From a bacterium SCSIO 12643 (lineage in GTDB: Bacteria > Bacteroidota > Bacteroidia > Flavobacteriales_G > Salibacteraceae), in NCBI GenBank assembly GCA_024398135.1, contig CP073750.1, forward strand, positions 1-64,000: DNA of 64,000 nucleotides. Reading direction: 5' to 3'. Of the stretch, positions 60,612 to 64,000 are shown one piece after another (positions within the stretch are counted from its first letter, which is position 1; every line of letters begins with the position of its first letter). Under the pieces are notes generated by a model. That model saw only the letters and a list, made by a program, of their open reading frames with translations, ran no database searches and had not been told where the DNA came from. The position numbers and the translations under genes were made by a program.

Positions 60612-60893
60612 ATGCCTGTTATAATCCATAGTAACAAACATGTTTATGTAAGAATTCCATTGCTTTTGATTTCATTGATAGCATTTGCGATAAGTCCTAT
60701 TCTTATAAGCATGATTGGTGCTTTGATCTCAGAATCAATATCAGGTCAGCCATGTAACGAAGCTAATTGTATATGGGGTGCATTTGGATGGTTGTTTATG
60801 TTAACTTTCCCAATCGCAATTTTAACTGCTATAATTTTAATGATTATTGTTATTTCTGATATCCTCAAACTTGATAATAAGAATAAACCATAA
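60612..60893 (+). CDS. Small hypothetical membrane protein
   Basis: 93 aa, two hydrophobic helices (IPLLLISLIAFAISPILISMIG, FGWLFMLTFPIAILTAIILM) around a cysteine-containing loop (QPCNEANCIWG). It starts 26 bp after tspO. No family recognised. Confidence 0.55.
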   Translation: MPVIIHSNKHVYVRIPLLLISLIAFAISPILISMIGALISESISGQPCNEANCIWGAFGWLFMLTFPIAILTAIILMIIVISDILKLDNKNKP

Positions 60894-60926
60894 AACTATT
60901 ATTTTAATAACCTAAATTTCAATTCC

Positions 60927-61415
60927 ATGGAAAACTACTCCTTTCTTAAAACCAACGACCCGTATGTACTCACCCCTAAAAAACTTGTCAGATATAAACT
61001 GGAACTTCTGGAACTTCAAGATGGAGATATACTGATCGATATGGGTGTAGGTGATGCCAGGAGTTTGATTATGGCTTGTGAAATGGCTGATGTAAAAGGA
61101 ATTGGGTATGAAATATCTTCAGAGATTACCGAAATTGCCAGAAAAAATGTTGCTGATGCTGAATTAAGTAATCGTATAGAAATCATAAACAAAAGTATGT
61201 ACGATGCGGATTTATCTAAAGCCAATACGGTAATTATTTATTTAACCAGAACCATGTTAGGCGCGATCTCTGAAAAGCTGGAGAACGAACTCCCTCATGG
61301 TGCGCGTATTGTGACCCATCAATTTGATTTGCCCGGATGGACTGCTGAAAAAGAATTGGAAGTCACATATGAGGGATGCCAGGCCGAAATGGTTTATTTA
61401 TATCGTAAAGACTAA
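60927..61415 (+). CDS. Class I SAM-dependent methyltransferase-like protein
   Basis: 162 aa. LIDMGVGDARSLIMACEM is motif I for SAM binding, GIGYEISSEITEIARKN motif II, and NTVIIYLTRTML the later strand; the type resembles small Rossmann methyltransferases related to the DOT1-like/class I group. It begins 33 bp after the small membrane gene. Substrate unknown. Confidence 0.85.
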   Translation: MENYSFLKTNDPYVLTPKKLVRYKLELLELQDGDILIDMGVGDARSLIMACEMADVKGIGYEISSEITEIARKNVADAELSNRIEIINKSMYDADLSKANTVIIYLTRTMLGAISEKLENELPHGARIVTHQFDLPGWTAEKELEVTYEGCQAEMVYLYRKD

Positions 61416-61514
61416 AACTTCCTGAAAACCCATATACTGAATTACTTAAATACGACTTATAAACAGCGGCAAAAAGCCTTTCAATTTATGGTTTCATTCA
61501 CTTTGGTTTTAACC

Positions 61515-61522
61515 TACTTTTG
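61515..61522 (+). promoter_or_regulatory. -7 promoter element before the helicase gene
   Basis: TACTTTTG matches TAnnTTTG and lies 21 bp before the ATG at 61543. Confidence 0.5.
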
Positions 61523-61542
61523 AAACTTCAATTTCATCACAT

Positions 61543-63225
61543 ATGAAGCAATCGCAGGCACTGGACATACTTAAATCAGGAGAAAACGTATTTCTTACCG
61601 GATCTGCCGGAGCTGGAAAAACCTATGTTTTAAATCAGTATATTGAATATCTGAAATCCAGAAAAGTACGTGTGGCAGTAACAGCCTCTACCGGTATTGC
61701 AGCTACACATATGAATGGAAATACCATACATTCCTGGAGTGGTATTGGGATCAAAGATCATTTAAGTCCTGCTGATCTAAGAAACATGGATACTAAAAAG
61801 TATCTAAAAAAGAATCTGGAAAAAGTAAAAGTGCTCATCATTGATGAAATTTCTATGTTACACAGAAATCAGCTCGATATGGTGAATATGGTCCTCAAAC
61901 ACTTTAAAAACACACAAAGTGCTTTTGGTGATATTCAGGTAATTTTTGCCGGAGATTTTTTTCAGCTCCCTCCTATTGGAGATACACCAATCCGTGAGCG
62001 CTTTGCATTTATGTCGGCTGCATGGGTAGAAGCCGATTTAAAGGTTTGCTACCTTACAGAGCAATATAGACAAAGCAATAACTCTTTGAATAGCATCTTA
62101 AATGAGATTCGGTCCGGTGAGGTTTCTCGAAATTCGATCCTACACTTAGAAAATGCAGCACATACTGTGTTAAAAGACAATTGGGAACCCACCAAGCTTT
62201 ATACCCATAATGTGGATGTAGATAGAATCAATAAAGCTGAACTAAGCCAGCTTACAGGGAAAACCAAAATATTCAAAGCCAAAACACAGGGGAATCCTAA
62301 AATACTGGAAACGTTCAAAAAATCAGTTCAGGCTTCAGAAGTGATTGATCTAAAAATTGGAGCTAAGGTGATGTTTGTCAAAAACAATCCGGATTTAGGG
62401 TATATCAATGGTTCTTTAGGAGAAGTGGTTGATTTTGATTCTGAAATTGGTTTCCCAATCGTTCGATTGCTTAATGGGAAAAAAATAACAGCAGTACATG
62501 ATTCATGGAGCATTGATGACGATGGTGGAAAATCACTAGCCAAATACGAACAAGTTCCTTTAAGATTAGCCTGGGCCATTACCGTACATAAAAGTCAGGG
62601 AATGACCTTGGATGCGGCAGAAATAGATTTGAGTAAAACCTTTGAAAAAGGTCAGGGTTATGTGGCTTTATCTCGATTAAAAGAGCTGGACAATCTAAAA
62701 CTATTAGGGTTTAATCCCACAGCAATCGAAGTAGAACCTCTGGCACTTAAAGCGGATAAACGCTTTTTGGAATTATCTGGTGAAAATGAAATTCGTTTTA
62801 TTGAGTCTTCCAAACTGGAACAAAACGCTAAAGAATTCATGGAATGGTGTGGTGGACTAACCGATCCAAAGGAAATTGAACGAGAAGCCAGAAAGCAAAA
62901 ACAAAAAGCTTTTAAGAAGTCTACTTATGAGCAAACCAAAGAATTGGTTGAAAAGGGCTTAAATATCCTTGAAATTGCTGAAGAAAGAGGTTTGGGTGTG
63001 AGTTCGATTATCACACATCTGATTAAGTTAAAAGCTGAATATCCGAAGCTGGATTTAAGTCAATTTAAACCCAATGCGAAAGATTTAAAAGTGATTAAAG
63101 AAGCTCATCAAAAAGTAATGAAAAACAAAAAACCGGATGAGCCTTTAAAACTCGGAGTTCTGTATAATACGCTTAAAGGCGCTTATGAATATTCCGACAT
63201 TAAATTGGCACTTCTCTTTATATAA
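61543..63225 (+). CDS. PIF1-type helicase with C-terminal helix-turn-helix
   Basis: 560 aa, superfamily 1B. Walker A GSAGAGKT at residues 20-27, motif Ia VTASTGIAATHMNG, DEISM at 101-105, GDFFQLPPI, and the SH3-like insert plus terminal motif AITVHKSQGMTLD. Residues ~430-560 contain an HTH_40-like domain (STYEQTKELVEKGLNILEIA) as in Bacteroidota PIF1/RecQ C-termini. 5'-3' DNA unwinding in replication or repair is expected. It is not in an obvious operon. Confidence 0.92.
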   Translation: MKQSQALDILKSGENVFLTGSAGAGKTYVLNQYIEYLKSRKVRVAVTASTGIAATHMNGNTIHSWSGIGIKDHLSPADLRNMDTKKYLKKNLEKVKVLIIDEISMLHRNQLDMVNMVLKHFKNTQSAFGDIQVIFAGDFFQLPPIGDTPIRERFAFMSAAWVEADLKVCYLTEQYRQSNNSLNSILNEIRSGEVSRNSILHLENAAHTVLKDNWEPTKLYTHNVDVDRINKAELSQLTGKTKIFKAKTQGNPKILETFKKSVQASEVIDLKIGAKVMFVKNNPDLGYINGSLGEVVDFDSEIGFPIVRLLNGKKITAVHDSWSIDDDGGKSLAKYEQVPLRLAWAITVHKSQGMTLDAAEIDLSKTFEKGQGYVALSRLKELDNLKLLGFNPTAIEVEPLALKADKRFLELSGENEIRFIESSKLEQNAKEFMEWCGGLTDPKEIEREARKQKQKAFKKSTYEQTKELVEKGLNILEIAEERGLGVSSIITHLIKLKAEYPKLDLSQFKPNAKDLKVIKEAHQKVMKNKKPDEPLKLGVLYNTLKGAYEYSDIKLALLFI

Positions 63226-63435
63226 CGCGGCATTTATTTGGCTGATCACCTACCAATCCAATTATTATTTTAACTTATTTTCAATTTAAGGCAACTATTT
63301 TAACCGCTTTTACGTTTAGTAAGTAGTTTATTTATTGTATTTTAAAATAGATAAACTAGACGAAGAACTTAATACTCGATACGAAATTTTATTTCATAGT
63401 TAGTTAATAGTTTTAAGTTAATCAGGGCTCAAGAA

Positions 63436-63468
63436 AAGATCGCTAAAACCTGGCGATCTTTTTTGTTT
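63436..63468. terminator. Bidirectional terminator
   Basis: AAGATCGC / GCGATCTT stem at 63436-63460 with T run on the plus side and A-rich left flank. It lies between the convergent helicase gene and ABC gene. The remaining part of 63226-63435 shows no feature. Confidence 0.85.
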
Positions 63469-63477
63469 TAAGTCCTT

Positions 63478-64000
63478 TTATATTCTTGCTTGATACGTGA
63501 ACAATTTATGATATCTACCTTTTAGTTCGATCAACTCATCATGGGTTCCTCGTTCTTCTATCTTTCCTTGCTCTACAACCAGAATCTGATCTGCCTGACG
63601 AATTGTACTTAATCTGTGTGCAATCACAAATGTGGTTCTCCCCTTCATCAATTCAGTTAAACTATCCTGAATCATGCTTTCACTTTCGGTATCCAAATTT
63701 GAAGTCGCTTCATCCAGAATCAGGATTTTTGGATCAGCCAATACGGCTCTGGCAATAGCAATACGTTGTCTTTGACCACCGGATAATTTCACCCCTCTCT
63801 CTCCGATCACCGTTTCCAGTCCATCTTCGAATCTATTGGTAAATTCACTTACATATGCGGCCTCAACCGCTTTTTGAATTTGCACTTCAGTGGCATGTGG
63901 ACGTGGGAAAATGATATTTTCTCGAATCGTTCCTTCAAAAAGGAAATCATCTTGCAATACAACTCCTAAATTGGCTCGATAACTTGCTAAGGTGACTTTT
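63478..64000 (-). CDS. ABC exporter (MsbA-like), C-terminal part, 5' end outside window
   Basis: Partial: the reading frame is open to the window edge (KVTLASYRANLGVVLQDDFL continues upstream). The visible ATP-binding domain has the Q-loop (VLQDDFLF), the signature LSGGQRQR, Walker B ILILDEATS, D-loop and H-loop (IAHRLST). The form is that of exporters with fused membrane and ATPase domains of the MsbA/LmrA type. The substrate cannot be judged without the membrane domain. Confidence 0.93.
   Translation of the reverse strand, partial: KVTLASYRANLGVVLQDDFLFEGTIRENIIFPRPHATEVQIQKAVEAAYVSEFTNRFEDGLETVIGERGVKLSGGQRQRIAIARAVLADPKILILDEATSNLDTESESMIQDSLTELMKGRTTFVIAHRLSTIRQADQILVVEQGKIEERGTHDELIELKGRYHKLFTYQARI

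Overview
The window reads as the start of a Bacteroidota chromosome, most likely a free-living marine-type Flavobacteriales relative. The first base is the dnaA start codon. Base composition is AT-rich, start codons lack clear Shine-Dalgarno sequences, and TAnnTTTG-type -7 promoter elements occur. Five secreted proteins end in type IX secretion (T9SS) sorting domains. DUF5686, DUF4465, DUF4251, DUF3667, SprB-like and TMTC-like families are also present. The genus is not determined.

Layout. 0-1.5 kb: dnaA. 1.5-4.1 kb: minus-strand metal or metalloid operon (cysteine-rich SigZ-type ECF sigma factor, small thioredoxin, YraQ/ArsP-type permease, MerT-like and MerP/HMA-like proteins). 4.1-11.8 kb: DUF5686 outer-membrane protein, a T9SS protein, RecQ helicase and a lipoprotein. 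11.8-15.9 kb: molybdenum cofactor cluster (moaA, fused moaC-mogA, GNAT, moaE, moaD, mobA, ModE-like regulator). 16.8-24.4 kb: NDH-2, then a periplasmic nitrate reductase operon (napD, napA, a tetrahaem protein resembling doubled NapB, a membrane tetrahaem cytochrome, a four-cluster ferredoxin, NrfD), with FNR-like and HcpR/CRP-like palindromes upstream. Together these make one functional block: Moco synthesis, the Mo enzyme and its electron supply. 25-30 kb: ssb and two tandem TMTC-like membrane/TPR proteins. 30-36.1 kb: a cobalamin-riboswitch-controlled locus (duplicated DUF4465 T9SS protein, a second T9SS protein, a TonB-dependent receptor, a BtuG-like beta-propeller lipoprotein). 36-41 kb: housekeeping genes (NRDE, ftcD, DUF4136, DUF4251).

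41.0-57 kb is the unusual region. Two nearly identical tRNA-Asp genes, 14 kb apart in direct orientation, each head a tandem array of small GIY-YIG nuclease genes. Each unit is [intrinsic terminator - GIY-YIG gene - 3' half of tRNA-Asp]. The nuclease stop codon lies inside the tRNA-derived D-arm sequence. The anticodon/variable region of every copied tRNA half is replaced by a perfect palindrome, and a second REP-like palindrome is fused to shorter tRNA 3' tails. Array A is interrupted by DNA that includes a copy of a gene pair still present about 3 kb downstream. Array B contains an exact 358-bp tandem duplication. No integrase or transposase is visible, so I propose a GIY-YIG/palindrome/tRNA element as the candidate undescribed system.

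Between and after the arrays lie accessory genes: small membrane proteins, GNAT, HxlR/SnoaL/SDR, T9SS beta-helix protein, DUF3667, AraC-type regulator, serine hydrolase, T9SS seven-repeat propeller, DUF3050, TspO, methyltransferase and a PIF1-type helicase. The window ends inside an ABC exporter gene.
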